The notes beneath the pieces were generated by a model, which saw only the letters and a program-made list of their open reading frames with translations, did not search any database and was not told the DNA's origin. Shown here in pieces: positions 48,103 through 57,302 of a stretch of DNA of 64,000 nt. Source of the stretch: Roseobacter cerasinus (GTDB taxonomy: Bacteria; Pseudomonadota; Alphaproteobacteria; Rhodobacterales; Rhodobacteraceae); contig NZ_BLIV01000007.1 of assembly GCF_009811755.1 (NCBI RefSeq), positions 1-64,000 of the forward strand, in the 5' to 3' direction. The position numbers and the translations under genes were made by a program. Position 1 is the first letter of the stretch. Each line of letters opens with the position of its first letter.

Positions 48103-49905
48103 ATGGCTGACAGTGCACCACAGGCACCTGGGCAAAACGAAGAGCGCGCGAAATCCAAAAAAATCGGTGCGCTGAAAGCTCTGCTGCCCTTTGTCTGGCC
48201 ATACCGCAGTCTCTTGTATGCCGCGCTGGCGGCTTTGGTGATCACCGCTGTTATTTCGCTGACCCTGCCGCTGGCCGTGCGCCGCGTGGTTGATAACTTC
48301 GACACCGAAAATGCCTATATTCTTGATCAGTATTTTGCAGCCGCTCTGGGCATCGCCGGGCTTTTGGCGATTGGGACTGGCCTGCGCTATATGCTGGTGA
48401 CCCGGCTCGGCGAGCGCGTGGTGGCGGACATTCGCAAGGCCGTCTTTGACCGTGTGATCGCCATGAGCCCGGCCTTCTTCGAAAAACTCATGACCGGCGA
48501 GGTGTTGAGCCGGATCACCACCGATACCACGCTGATCCTGTCTGTCATCGGCTCCTCCGCGTCGATTGCTCTGCGCAATATTCTGATCTTTGTGGGCGGG
48601 CTGGTGCTGATGCTGGCCACATCTCCCAAACTCACGGGGCTTGTTTTGCTGATCGTGCCTGCGGTCATCGTGCCCATTCTGGTGCTGGGGCGGCGGCTGC
48701 GGGTGCTGAGCCGCGAGAACCAGGACTGGATCGCGGCCTCTTCCGGCAATGCCTCCGAGACGCTTTCTGCGGTGCAGACGGTTCAGGCTTATACGCATGA
48801 AGCCGCAAGCCGCGTTCAGTTCTCCGATGTCACCGAACGCTCTTATGACGCGGCGCGGCGGCGCATCTCGACCCGCGCGCTGATGACCGTGATCGTGATC
48901 TTCCTGGTCTTTGCGGGCATTGTCGGCGTGCTTTGGATTGGTGCGCGCGACGTGCGCGCAGGCGACATGACCCAGGGCGCGTTGGTGCAATTCGTGATCT
49001 ATGCTGTGATGGTGGCGGGGGGCGTCGCTGCGCTGTCAGAGATCTGGGGCGAGTTGCAGCGTGCGGCTGGCGCCACCGAACGTCTGGTGGAACTGCTCAC
49101 CGCGGAAGACAGCGTTCAGGACCCGGATACCGGGCTGCTGCTGCCCGAGCCAGTGGCCGGGCGGATCACCTTTGAAAATGTCACGTTCGACTACCCCTCA
49201 CGCCCCGGAACTCACGCGCTGGACAACGTCAGCCTGAGCATCGAGCCGGGGGAAACGGTTGCCTTCGTGGGGCCGTCGGGTGCGGGCAAGACCACAATCA
49301 TTCAGATGATCCTGCGGTTCTATGATCCGGCCTCGGGCCGTATCACGCTGGATGGCGTTGATCTGGCACATCTGCGGCGCGACGCCTTCCGCAAGGCGGT
49401 GGCGCTGGTGCCGCAGGATCCGGTCATCTTTGCCGCCTCCGCGCGCGACAACATCCGATTTGGTCGCCCGGATGCGACGGATGCCGAGATTGAGGCGGCG
49501 GCCAAGGCGGCGGCAGCGCATGATTTCATCGCGGCATTGCCGGATGGGTATGATGCCTACCTGGGCGAGCGCGGTGTCATGCTGTCCGGCGGGCAAAAGC
49601 AGCGCATCGCCATCGCCCGGGCCATCCTGCGCGACGCGCCTGTGCTGCTGTTGGACGAGGCCACAAGCGCGCTGGATGCGGAAAGTGAGCGGGCGGTGCA
49701 ATCGGCGGTCGATACGTTGAGTACCGGGCGCACGACGCTGATTGTCGCGCACCGGCTGGCCACCGTGAAGAAGGCGGACCGGATCATCGTGCTGGAGGAC
49801 GGGCGGATTGTCGCCAGCGGACCACATGATCAGTTGGTCGCGGAGGGTGGTCTTTATGCGCGCCTTGCACGGCTGCAATTCACGGACGGCATGGCCGCTG
49901 AATAG
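48103..49905 (+). CDS. ABC transporter, fused permease and ATPase (exporter type)
   Basis: A 600-residue half-transporter. Six membrane helices fill residues ~25-320 (LLYAALAALVITAVISLTLP and VIVIFLVFAGIVGVLWIGAR among them); the ATPase domain follows with Walker A GPSGAGKTT (~388), signature LSGGQKQRIAIARA (~500), Walker B VLLLDEATSALD and the H-loop AHRL. The N-terminus is a charged soluble stretch. Family is MsbA/lipid- or multidrug-exporter-like (LmrA class); substrate not evident. Not linked to neighbours by overlap. Confidence 0.93.
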   Translation: MADSAPQAPGQNEERAKSKKIGALKALLPFVWPYRSLLYAALAALVITAVISLTLPLAVRRVVDNFDTENAYILDQYFAAALGIAGLLAIGTGLRYMLVTRLGERVVADIRKAVFDRVIAMSPAFFEKLMTGEVLSRITTDTTLILSVIGSSASIALRNILIFVGGLVLMLATSPKLTGLVLLIVPAVIVPILVLGRRLRVLSRENQDWIAASSGNASETLSAVQTVQAYTHEAASRVQFSDVTERSYDAARRRISTRALMTVIVIFLVFAGIVGVLWIGARDVRAGDMTQGALVQFVIYAVMVAGGVAALSEIWGELQRAAGATERLVELLTAEDSVQDPDTGLLLPEPVAGRITFENVTFDYPSRPGTHALDNVSLSIEPGETVAFVGPSGAGKTTIIQMILRFYDPASGRITLDGVDLAHLRRDAFRKAVALVPQDPVIFAASARDNIRFGRPDATDAEIEAAAKAAAAHDFIAALPDGYDAYLGERGVMLSGGQKQRIAIARAILRDAPVLLLDEATSALDAESERAVQSAVDTLSTGRTTLIVAHRLATVKKADRIIVLEDGRIVASGPHDQLVAEGGLYARLARLQFTDGMAAE

Positions 49906-49932
49906 GCAGCAGCTTGTGGCCGCGCCGGAATG

Positions 49933-49946
49933 CCCTGACGTCAGGG
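49933..49946. promoter_or_regulatory. 14-bp perfect palindrome before an acyl-CoA synthetase gene
   Basis: CCCTGACGTCAGGG is fully symmetric and lies between the ABC transporter stop and the acyl-CoA synthetase start (ATG 50070). It could be an operator for the synthetase or a chance short palindrome. Confidence 0.3.
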
Positions 49947-50069
49947 TGGTCTGACGCAGCGTCCCCGATCACGTACCGCCTGTCACGGCGCTTGCACTAA
50001 AGCGCACAAGACTTCATCCTTCCTGCCAAGGAGAAAACGCCCAAAGCCGGGCGGTTTGGGAGGACATAG

Positions 50070-51965
50070 ATGACGTTTGCCGGGATTGACGACCGCAATG
50101 CAATTGAGGCGGCCATGCCGTGGGCCGACCGGCCCCTGCCGGCCACGCTTTACGGGATGCTGAGCCAGACAGCTGACCGGTTCCCCAACCACAACGCGGT
50201 GAGCTATCAGATCTTTTCGGGACCCAGCGACAAGGCCGAGACGCTCACATGGTCTGCGCTGAAGGATCAGGTGACGCAGGCCGCGAACCTCTTCCGGTCG
50301 CTTGGGATCGGCGAAAATGACGTTGTGGCCTATGTGCTGCCCAATGCGAATGAGACGGTGCTGGCGCTGTTGGGGGCTGCGGTTGCAGGGATCGTGAATC
50401 CGATCAACCCGCTGCTCGATGCCGAGCAGATCGGCTCCATCCTGCGGGAGACCAACGCCAAGGTGGTGGTCACGCTGCGCCCCTTCCCGAAAACGGATGT
50501 GGCGGATAAGACGGCGGAGGCCGTGGCGCTGGCGCCCAACGTGAAAACGGTGCTGGAGGTGGATCTGCTGCGCTACCTCACGCCGCCCAAGTCCTGGATT
50601 GTGCCGCTGATCCGACCGAAACGCAGCGTGCAGAACCAGGCCAAATACCTGAACTTCATGGCTGAAGTGGCCAAGCAGCCGAAAACCCTGAGTTTTGCGG
50701 ACAGTGACGGCGACCGTGTCGCCTGTTACTTCCACACCGGTGGTACCACCGGCATGCCCAAGGTGGCGCAGCACCGCTATTCGGGGCTGATCTACAACGG
50801 CTGGATCGGGACGGAACTGCTGTTCTCCGAAGAGGACAACATCATCTGCCCATTGCCGCTCTTCCATGTCTTTGCCTGCCATGTGATCCTGATGGCGGCG
50901 GTCACGTCCGGCGCCCATGTGATCTTTCCGACGCCGCAGGGTTATCGTGGCGACGGCGTGATGGACAATTTCTGGAAGCTGGTGGAGCGCTGGAAGATCA
51001 CCTTCATCATCACTGTGCCCACAGCGATTTCGGCCAAGATGCAGCGCCCGATCAACGCAGATGTCAGCACGGTGAAGACGGCGTTTTCAGGCTCAGCCCC
51101 GCTGCCGCTGGAGCTGTTTCGCCGGTTCGAGAAAGCCACCGGGGTCACGCTTGTGGAAGGCTACGGGTTGACCGAGGCAACCTGCCTTGTGTCGTGCAAT
51201 CCGGTTGACGGCGAAAAGAAGGTGGGCAGCATCGGCATCCCGTTCCCCTATTGCAATGTGAAGATCTTCAAGGCCACGGAAAACGGCCCCATCGAGGCAG
51301 ATGTGGATGAAATCGGCGAGATCTGCGTCTCCAACCCCGGGGTCTACGTCGGCCACACCTACACCGAAGGTGAGAAAAACGCCGACCTCTATTTCGGCAA
51401 CCATCTGCGCACGGGCGATCTGGGCCGGGTCGACCCGGATGGGTATCTTTGGATCACCGGGCGCGCCAAGGATCTGATCATTCGCGGTGGTCACAATATC
51501 GACCCTGCGGAGATCGAAGAGGCGCTGCTGCATCATGAGGCCGTCGCCTTTGCGGGCGCGATTGGTCAGCCGGACGCTCATTCAGGCGAGGTGCCGTGCG
51601 CTTTTGTCGAACTGGTTGAAGGGGCAAGTGTGACGGAAGACGAGCTTTTGGCGCTCTGCCGGGAACACGTGCACGAACGCGCGGCACATCCCAAGCACAT
51701 GACCATCATGGATGAATTGCCCAAGACCGCCGTTGGCAAGATCTTCAAACCGGATCTGCGCAAGCACGCAATCACGCGGATCTATAATCAGGCTCTGGAA
51801 GAGGCGGGCGTGGCGGCGCGGGTCATCGCTGTGGTCGATGACAAAAAGCGGGGGCTGGTTGCGCAGATCGAGCCAAACGGGGCGGGCGAGGATGCCATTG
51901 CCCATGCGCTTAGCGCCTTTGTCCGGCCTTGGGAACTGGCCAATACAGCGGTTGCGGCGGAATAG
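50070..51965 (+). CDS. acyl-CoA synthetase (AMP-forming)
   Basis: A 631-residue adenylate-forming enzyme activating a carboxylate to the acyl-CoA. The A3 motif YFHTGGTTGMPK lies near residue 222, A5 YGLTEATC near 370, A7 TGDLGRVDPDGYLWITGR near 450, and A10 lysine in PKTAVGKIFKP near 553. The N- and C-domains are complete. GAGG before ATG 50070 is a good ribosome site (GGGAGGACATAG). Substrate probably a fatty or aromatic acid. It stands alone. Confidence 0.92.
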   Translation: MTFAGIDDRNAIEAAMPWADRPLPATLYGMLSQTADRFPNHNAVSYQIFSGPSDKAETLTWSALKDQVTQAANLFRSLGIGENDVVAYVLPNANETVLALLGAAVAGIVNPINPLLDAEQIGSILRETNAKVVVTLRPFPKTDVADKTAEAVALAPNVKTVLEVDLLRYLTPPKSWIVPLIRPKRSVQNQAKYLNFMAEVAKQPKTLSFADSDGDRVACYFHTGGTTGMPKVAQHRYSGLIYNGWIGTELLFSEEDNIICPLPLFHVFACHVILMAAVTSGAHVIFPTPQGYRGDGVMDNFWKLVERWKITFIITVPTAISAKMQRPINADVSTVKTAFSGSAPLPLELFRRFEKATGVTLVEGYGLTEATCLVSCNPVDGEKKVGSIGIPFPYCNVKIFKATENGPIEADVDEIGEICVSNPGVYVGHTYTEGEKNADLYFGNHLRTGDLGRVDPDGYLWITGRAKDLIIRGGHNIDPAEIEEALLHHEAVAFAGAIGQPDAHSGEVPCAFVELVEGASVTEDELLALCREHVHERAAHPKHMTIMDELPKTAVGKIFKPDLRKHAITRIYNQALEEAGVAARVIAVVDDKKRGLVAQIEPNGAGEDAIAHALSAFVRPWELANTAVAAE

Positions 51966-52022
51966 TCCACGCAGAACGGGAAGCTGGCGCGCCCTGTCGG
52001 CGCGTTGCCTAGACCTCAGTGG

Positions 52023-52658
52023 TCAGAGCAGCACTTCGTATTGCGATCTGTGACGGTAGGTCGGATAGGTGTGGATCATCTGTGCATTGCCCATTCTGAT
52101 CAGGCAATTCTTGACGCGCACAAAGGCCGCTTCAAACCGCATGGCCACGGTGTCGAGCCGGTAGGTGTCATGCATGTTCACCGGGTTCGGCCCGGACCGC
52201 AGGCCAAAGCGGATTTTGCGCTGTGCATCATCGAGGGCCGAGCATGTGCGGCGCAGGCTTCCAGCGGTCTGCGTAGGCTTGAAGGCATATTGACAGGCCA
52301 TGAGCACAGTACGATCATCGGCAAGCGCAATCGGGCGGATGGCCAGCAGGTTGAAAAACAAAGACCCGTCTTTGCGGTAGTTGATCAGGCAACAGGTCTC
52401 TGACACGCGCTGGCGGACCACCTCGGCGATCTCGTCCGTAACCGTGCGATCGGTGAGTGCACCCTGCAAGAACCGGCAGTTTTTGCCAAGAACGTCTTCG
52501 GCTGCGTAGAGCGTCAACGTCTCAAACGCCGGATTGACGTAGATCAGCGGGGTATCGTTCCCGTCCGGATCCGCGACACAAATGGAGATGGAGAGATCGT
52601 CGCAAATGCTCTCGATCTCAGGTGGAATATGCGCAGCGCGCGTTAGATCGTCTAGCAT
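52023..52658 (-). CDS. short LOV blue-light photoreceptor protein
   Basis: A 211-residue protein with one LOV (PAS) domain and no output domain. The photoactive motif GKNCRFLQ places the flavin-adduct cysteine at Cys61 (GxNCRFLQ consensus), with the FMN-binding INYRKDGSLFFNLL and the CQ region later in the domain. The last ~70 residues form a helical extension with RKIRFGLRSG. Such short LOV proteins bind FMN and form a photo-adduct; their signalling partner is unknown here. Its nearest neighbours are an acyl-CoA synthetase and a thioredoxin-like gene. Confidence 0.9.
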   Translation of the reverse strand: MLDDLTRAAHIPPEIESICDDLSISICVADPDGNDTPLIYVNPAFETLTLYAAEDVLGKNCRFLQGALTDRTVTDEIAEVVRQRVSETCCLINYRKDGSLFFNLLAIRPIALADDRTVLMACQYAFKPTQTAGSLRRTCSALDDAQRKIRFGLRSGPNPVNMHDTYRLDTVAMRFEAAFVRVKNCLIRMGNAQMIHTYPTYRHRSQYEVLL

Positions 52659-52921
52659 TGTTGGTTAGCCTGTGCTGCGTGTTTCGTCCGCAGGTCGATA
52701 TCTGCGGATTGTCTGATCTTTGATTGCGCACGACGGCATCGTACTCTTTTATTGCGGTCTCAGCATCAAAAAAGTTGACGTTCCAAAAGAAAGCTGTGCG
52801 TCGAGCCTAGAACCGGCGCCAAAACGAGCGCACAACATTGTGAGCACTGCACCTGACAAAAGCTTTTCGGGGGATGGCTGGATCCGGTTATCCTGCGACA
52901 ACAGTTGCAAATGGGGCCACC

Positions 52922-53407
52922 ATGGGAAAGTCGCGCAAATCACGAAAGCAAAAGCAGACAGCGGCGGCGGCACCCGCCGAACCCGGGCGGCGCGATGTCC
53001 TGAAGCTGCTGCGCAACGGCGCGATTGGCGCAGCACTGCTGGGCGGTGGTGGCTATGCGGCCCTTGGGTCATTTCGCGCTTATGCGGCGGAGCATGATCT
53101 GAGCCGCGTAGGGCAGGGCAAGCCGACGGTTGTGCAGGTGCATGATCCGCAGTGCCCGACCTGCACCGCGCTTCAAAAACAGACGCGCCAGGCCTTGAAG
53201 GAATTTGGTGAATGCGATCTGCTGTATCTGATTGCGGATATCACCACGCCCGAGGGGCAGGCTTTTGCGCTACGCCATGGGGTGGGCAATGTCACGCTGC
53301 TGCTCTTTGATGACACAGGTGGGCTACAGCGCAGGGTGCAGGGCCTGCAGACCAAGGACCAGCTGATGCCGATCCTGACGGCGCATCACGCGGGTCAAGC
53401 CAGTTAA
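52922..53407 (+). CDS. membrane-anchored thioredoxin-fold protein
   Basis: A 161-residue protein. A basic start (MGKSRKSRKQKQ), an alanine/proline linker, an N-terminal membrane segment (~32-50, NGAIGAALLGGGGYAALGS) and then a thioredoxin-like domain with CPTC (Cys78-Cys81) in HDPQCPTCTAL. The active-site sequence is C-P-T-C rather than CGPC. ATG 52922 is chosen; a longer form from 52874 is possible. Probable disulfide or metal-related role in the periplasm; not assignable to a known pathway. Confidence 0.8.
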   Translation: MGKSRKSRKQKQTAAAAPAEPGRRDVLKLLRNGAIGAALLGGGGYAALGSFRAYAAEHDLSRVGQGKPTVVQVHDPQCPTCTALQKQTRQALKEFGECDLLYLIADITTPEGQAFALRHGVGNVTLLLFDDTGGLQRRVQGLQTKDQLMPILTAHHAGQAS

Positions 53408-53422
53408 GGGGCAGGCCTTATC

Positions 53423-54169
53423 CTAGCGCACCGCCTCGATGGGGCCGTCTGCCTTGCCCTGAATGAATTGCTCCAGATAGGGGTTGCCGCTCTGGTCCAT
53501 CTCGGCAACCGGGCCGGTCCACTGGATCACACCCTCATGCAGCATGGCGATATTGTCCGCGATGGCGCGCACGGATGTCATGTCATGCGTGATGGTCATG
53601 GCCGTCGCCCCCATCTCCACCACAATCTCCCGGATCAGCTCGTTGATCACGCCCGACATAATCGGATCAAGACCCGTTGTCGGCTCGTCGAAGAAGATGA
53701 TCTCGGGCTCAGCCGCGATGGCGCGGGCGAGGCCCACGCGCTTCTGCATGCCGCCGGACAGTTCCGCCGGGAAGCGATCCGCCACATCCGCTTTCAGCCC
53801 CACGCGGCGCAGCTTCTCGATCGCAATCGCGCGCGCCTCGTCATGCGGGCGTTTCAGGGAGCCGCGCAGCAGGCGGAAAGCGACATTCTGCCAGACCGGC
53901 AGGCTGTCAAAGAGCGCACCGCCCTGAAACAGCATACCAAAGCGGGCGAGGAAGGCGTCGCGGTCGCCTTTGCTGGCGTCCTTGCCATCGACCATGACTG
54001 TGCCGCTGTCCTGTTTGACCAGCCCGAGGACGCATTTCAGTGCGATGGATTTGCCGGTGCCCGAACCGCCGATGATCACCATCGACGTGCCTTTGGGTAC
54101 AGAGAGGTTCAACCCCCGCAACACGTGGTTCGACCCGAAGGATTTGCGGATATCCGTCATCTCGATCAT
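53423..54169 (-). CDS. MlaF-type ABC transporter ATPase
   Basis: A 248-residue ATPase with Walker A GGSGTGKS (~35), signature LSGGMQKRVGLARA (~140) and Walker B IIFFDEPTTGLDP. The text IIGGSGTGKSIALKCVLGLVKQDSG is typical of MlaF/TtgA lipid-transport ATPases. Its start codon overlaps the stop of the permease gene upstream (ATGA), so it is one operon with MlaE; the MlaD and MlaB genes are not within view. Confidence 0.92.
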   Translation of the reverse strand: MIEMTDIRKSFGSNHVLRGLNLSVPKGTSMVIIGGSGTGKSIALKCVLGLVKQDSGTVMVDGKDASKGDRDAFLARFGMLFQGGALFDSLPVWQNVAFRLLRGSLKRPHDEARAIAIEKLRRVGLKADVADRFPAELSGGMQKRVGLARAIAAEPEIIFFDEPTTGLDPIMSGVINELIREIVVEMGATAMTITHDMTSVRAIADNIAMLHEGVIQWTGPVAEMDQSGNPYLEQFIQGKADGPIEAVR

Positions 54170-54942
54170 AGGGTGAAGAACACTCCTGTGAGCACGAAAT
54201 TGGCCGCAAGGATCAGGATGGCGGCGCCTTCCACGGCGGTTTTTGTCGCGCGACCCACGCCCATGGCGCCCCGGCCGGAATTCATGCCGTGGTAGCAGCC
54301 CATCAACGCTGCGGCAAATCCGAAAACCGCGCCCTTGGTGAGCGAGGAGATCACATCGAGCGGCTCAAGAAAATTCACCGTGTTGCGGATGTAGCCTGCG
54401 GGATTGAAGCCCAGCGTGCCGGTGGCCACCGCATAGCCGCCGAAGATGCCGATGATGTCGCCCACACCCACAAGCAGCGGCACCACTAGCACGGCGGCCA
54501 GAACACGCGGCACGGTGAGATACTTCATCGGGTGGGTGGAGAGGGTGACGAGCGCATCGATCTGCTCCGTCACTTTCATGGTCGCAATCTCTGCTGCGAT
54601 CGAAGAGGTCACGCGGGCTGCGATCATCAGGCCGACAAGCACCGGTCCAAGCTCGCGCACCATGCCGACGGCGACGATCTGTGGCACTACGGCCTCGGCG
54701 TTGAAGCGGGAGCCGCCCGCGTAGATCTGCAGCGCAAGTGCGCCGCCTGTGAAAACGGCGGTCAGCCCTACAACGGGCAATGACAGCCAGCCGATGTTCA
54801 TCAGCGCCGACAGGAATTCGCGCCCGTAAAATGGCGGGCGCAGGATGTGGCTGATGGCCTCGACCGCAAACAGCGCGATCCGGCCGATCATCGCAAGCGC
54901 GGCCAGTACGGCCCGGCCGAGGAGGGCAAGCGGTCTCATCAC
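54166..54942 (-). CDS. MlaE-type ABC transporter permease
   Basis: A 258-residue inner-membrane protein with about five helices. Family phrases include [70 protein letters not shown] and the APXX-type [29 protein letters not shown]. With MlaF it should form a phospholipid-transporting complex at the inner membrane. It overlaps the alanine racemase stop by 4 bp, so all three genes are one transcription unit starting with alr. Confidence 0.93.
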   Translation of the reverse strand: MMRPLALLGRAVLAALAMIGRIALFAVEAISHILRPPFYGREFLSALMNIGWLSLPVVGLTAVFTGGALALQIYAGGSRFNAEAVVPQIVAVGMVRELGPVLVGLMIAARVTSSIAAEIATMKVTEQIDALVTLSTHPMKYLTVPRVLAAVLVVPLLVGVGDIIGIFGGYAVATGTLGFNPAGYIRNTVNFLEPLDVISSLTKGAVFGFAAALMGCYHGMNSGRGAMGVGRATKTAVEGAAILILAANFVLTGVFFTL

Positions 54943-55970
54943 AGGTAGATCCGTTTGTAGCGCCCACCCAGCGAGGTGAGAATTTCGTAGCCGATGCTGT
55001 CTGCGAACCCGGCTACCGTGTCGACCGATTGATGCGGCCCGATCAGTTCGAGCGTTTCCGGCTCCTCCGCCAGGCCGGTGACATCGACGCCAATCATATC
55101 CATGGAGATACGCCCCACAACCGGCACAGCCGACGACCCTGCATGCAAATGGGCGTTTGGCCCCATGCCACGGAGGATGCCATCAGCGTAGCCAGCGGAG
55201 ATGGTGGCGATGCGTGAGGGGCTGCGCGCTATCCAGGTGTTGCCGTAGCCCACGCTCTCTCCCACGGCGACATCGCGGATCTGGATCACGGGGATATGCA
55301 GCTCGACCACAGGACGCGCGTCGACGAAAGGGAGCCCGCCATAAAGCCCGATGCCGGGGCGGACCATGTCGAAATGATAGTCGGGCCCAAGCAAGGTGCC
55401 CCCGGTCGCCGCCAGTGAGCGTGGCACCGCAACATCCTCGGTCATCTCGTGAAACGCCTTGAGCTGGGCGGCGTTCATCGCATGATCCGGCTCGTCTGCG
55501 CAGGCCAGATGGGACATGATCAGCTTGGGGTTCTGAGGCAGCGCGATATCGCGCAGGGCGGCCCATTCGACGGCCTCCAGCCCAAGGCGATTCATGCCTG
55601 TATCAAGCTGGATGCCAAAGGGGTGGCCCGGCAGCGCCTCCACATGCAGCAGCATCTGATCCACCGAGTTCAGCATCGGTGTCAGCTGCGCATCGCGGAT
55701 GAGGGACGTGTCCCCTTTCATGTGACCGGAAAAGACGTTGATCTGCGGGCCTTTGCCGAGGATCTCGCGCAGGGCCACACCTTCCTCGGCGACGGCCACG
55801 AAAAAGGAACGCGCGCCAGCGCGGGAAAGCGTGCGCGCGATCTGTGACAGTCCCAAGCCATAAGCATCGGCTTTGACCACCGCTGCCGTTTCGCATTGGG
55901 CCATGGCGTTGAGACTGTGCCAGTTTTCAGCCAGCGCAGAGGTGTCGATGGAAAGAACCGCAGTTGCCAT
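54939..55970 (-). CDS. alr: alanine racemase
   Basis: A 343-residue PLP enzyme interconverting L- and D-alanine for peptidoglycan. The PLP lysine is in [10 protein letters not shown] (Lys33), the catalytic Tyr region in TISAGYADG (~250), and [11 protein letters not shown] near 290 belongs to the C-terminal domain. It is slightly shorter than the E. coli enzyme. First gene of a unit with MlaE and MlaF; an unusual but plausible link of cell-wall and lipid homeostasis. Confidence 0.95.
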   Translation of the reverse strand: MATAVLSIDTSALAENWHSLNAMAQCETAAVVKADAYGLGLSQIARTLSRAGARSFFVAVAEEGVALREILGKGPQINVFSGHMKGDTSLIRDAQLTPMLNSVDQMLLHVEALPGHPFGIQLDTGMNRLGLEAVEWAALRDIALPQNPKLIMSHLACADEPDHAMNAAQLKAFHEMTEDVAVPRSLAATGGTLLGPDYHFDMVRPGIGLYGGLPFVDARPVVELHIPVIQIRDVAVGESVGYGNTWIARSPSRIATISAGYADGILRGMGPNAHLHAGSSAVPVVGRISMDMIGVDVTGLAEEPETLELIGPHQSVDTVAGFADSIGYEILTSLGGRYKRIYL

Positions 55971-56041
55971 CCTCGCGTTTTGACAGGGATGAGCGGAGCG
56001 TCAAGTGGAAATTCCGCATCCAGCGAAGCGGTGCGCAATGG

Positions 56042-56830
56042 TCAGGGGATGTCGAAGTAGGCGCGGTTCTGCTCCCACATCTTTTCACCGATCAGGCAGT
56101 CATACTCCGCCCCAAGCGTATATTGTACAGGCTGAATGCGCGCAGGAAGCCCTGCGATCTCCAGCACCAGCTTGCGCTTGACGGCGCCTGCGAACTGGTC
56201 CCAGTCGAGCACGGGGATGACAAAGGCGCCGGGGCCGCCGATCACACAGTTCTGATAATAGATGTCGAGATCGGGGATGCCCCATATCTCGCTCAGCGCA
56301 TCCGTGGTCATCAGTGGCAGCCCGTTGATGATGAACCCCGCCTCCAGCGCCGCATCGCGTGCGCCCTCGACCGGGCGGCCCTGATTGTTCGGCCCGTCGC
56401 CCGAGACGTCGATCACCCGTCGCAGCCCGTGAAACCCGTTGCCCGCGAAATCTGCTGCCGCGTAGTACAGCGCCCCCGAGATCGAGGTGCGCCGCAGCCC
56501 GGTGTCAAAGCGCGCGGTGATCTGATGCGCGACCGATCTGGCGTGTTCCGGCGTGCTCAGCTGGGTCCAGGGGACGATCACCCGTTGTGAATGCTCGCCC
56601 GCCCATTCCACATAGGTGACTGCGATACGACCCAAGAGCCCGTTGTGGATCGCGTCGAGCACATCCGCGCTGGTGATGGCTTCCGCATAGCCGCGCCGCT
56701 GAATCTCCAGTTCCGCCGGAGACATGGAGCGCGACACATCCACCGCAAGAAACAGCTCGACGTCGACTTCCATGTCGTCCGCCCGCAGCAGCGTGGGCAA
56801 AAAGAGCAAGAGAACAAGCAAGACCCGCAT
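56042..56830 (-). CDS. DUF1194 (VWA-like) exported protein
   Basis: A 262-residue protein with signal peptide (MRVLLVLLLFLPTLLRA, ~1-17) and a von Willebrand A-like domain of the DUF1194 type: VELFLAVDVSRSMSPAEL carries the DxSxS metal-adhesion motif, followed by VTYVEWAGEHSQRVIVPW, TSISGALYYAAADF and RVIDVSGDGPNNQG. Function unknown; secreted adhesion or complex assembly is inferred. ATG 56830 is used; an upstream start at 56866 is less signal-like. Confidence 0.85.
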   Translation of the reverse strand: MRVLLVLLLFLPTLLRADDMEVDVELFLAVDVSRSMSPAELEIQRRGYAEAITSADVLDAIHNGLLGRIAVTYVEWAGEHSQRVIVPWTQLSTPEHARSVAHQITARFDTGLRRTSISGALYYAAADFAGNGFHGLRRVIDVSGDGPNNQGRPVEGARDAALEAGFIINGLPLMTTDALSEIWGIPDLDIYYQNCVIGGPGAFVIPVLDWDQFAGAVKRKLVLEIAGLPARIQPVQYTLGAEYDCLIGEKMWEQNRAYFDIP

Positions 56831-57134
56831 GATCCCATTGCGCCAGAGATGCCGTGCCCTGTCCAATCACAAATTTTGTGGGCGGTGCGGCGTGCCATCT
56901 TTCGCGCGCGACGGCGGTTAAGTGCGGGTGCGCGCCGTATTTTTTGGCATCGACTCCGCCGGCGTCGGAAGATGAGGCGCCGCTCAGACCTGCGCCCGCG
57001 AATTGTAATTCAGGATTTACACTTGTGAGCGTCTACATCATGTGACACAGTTGACCTTACGGTGCGCGTTTTGAAGTGGGTCAGACAGGGCTTGGGTCTG
57101 GCCATAACCACGTACGCAAATCGGAGGACCCAAT
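56831..57134. other. 304-bp control region between DUF1194 gene and pucB
   Basis: Divergent spacer. It has a PpsR-type site at 57004-57021, a TTGACC hexamer at 57051-57056 that could be a -35 box though I see no convincing -10 at the right distance, and a small palindrome CACAAATTTTGTG at 56868-56880. The pucB ribosome site GGAGG is at 57123. No gene is seen in it. Confidence 0.6.
57004..57021. promoter_or_regulatory. PpsR/CrtJ-type binding site upstream of pucB
   Basis: TGT, twelve bases, ACA: a perfect TGT-N12-ACA match (TGTAATTCAGGATTTACA). PpsR represses photosynthesis genes under oxygen at pairs of such sites. Only one full copy is visible; a second imperfect TGT...ACA cluster follows at 57024-57049. 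Position 114 bp before pucB fits promoter control. Confidence 0.75.
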
Positions 57135-57290
57135 ATGGCGGACGGTGAAGACAAGGTTTGGCCCACGGGGCTGACCCTGGAGGAAGCTGAGGAAGTCCAC
57201 AGCTACCTCATTGATGGAACGCGCGTCTTTGGTCTGATCGCGCTTTTGGCCCACATCCTGGTTGCAGTGGCAACCCCCTGGCTTGGATAA
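57135..57290 (+). CDS. pucB: light-harvesting LH2 beta subunit PucB
   Basis: A 51-residue antenna polypeptide: [20 protein letters not shown] with His22, a single membrane helix [20 protein letters not shown] with the bacteriochlorophyll-binding His40. The pattern matches LH2 beta chains of purple bacteria closely (GTRVFG and PWLG ends). GGAGG lies 8 bp before ATG 57135. Followed 12 bp later by pucA, in the usual order. Too short for many gene finders. Confidence 0.97.
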   Translation: MADGEDKVWPTGLTLEEAEEVHSYLIDGTRVFGLIALLAHILVAVATPWLG

Positions 57291-57302
57291 GGGAGACACA
57301 CC

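Noticed and set aside
57024..57049. Second PpsR site
   Set aside because: TGT and ACA occur, but with spacing 8 or more than 12; no perfect TGT-N12-ACA.
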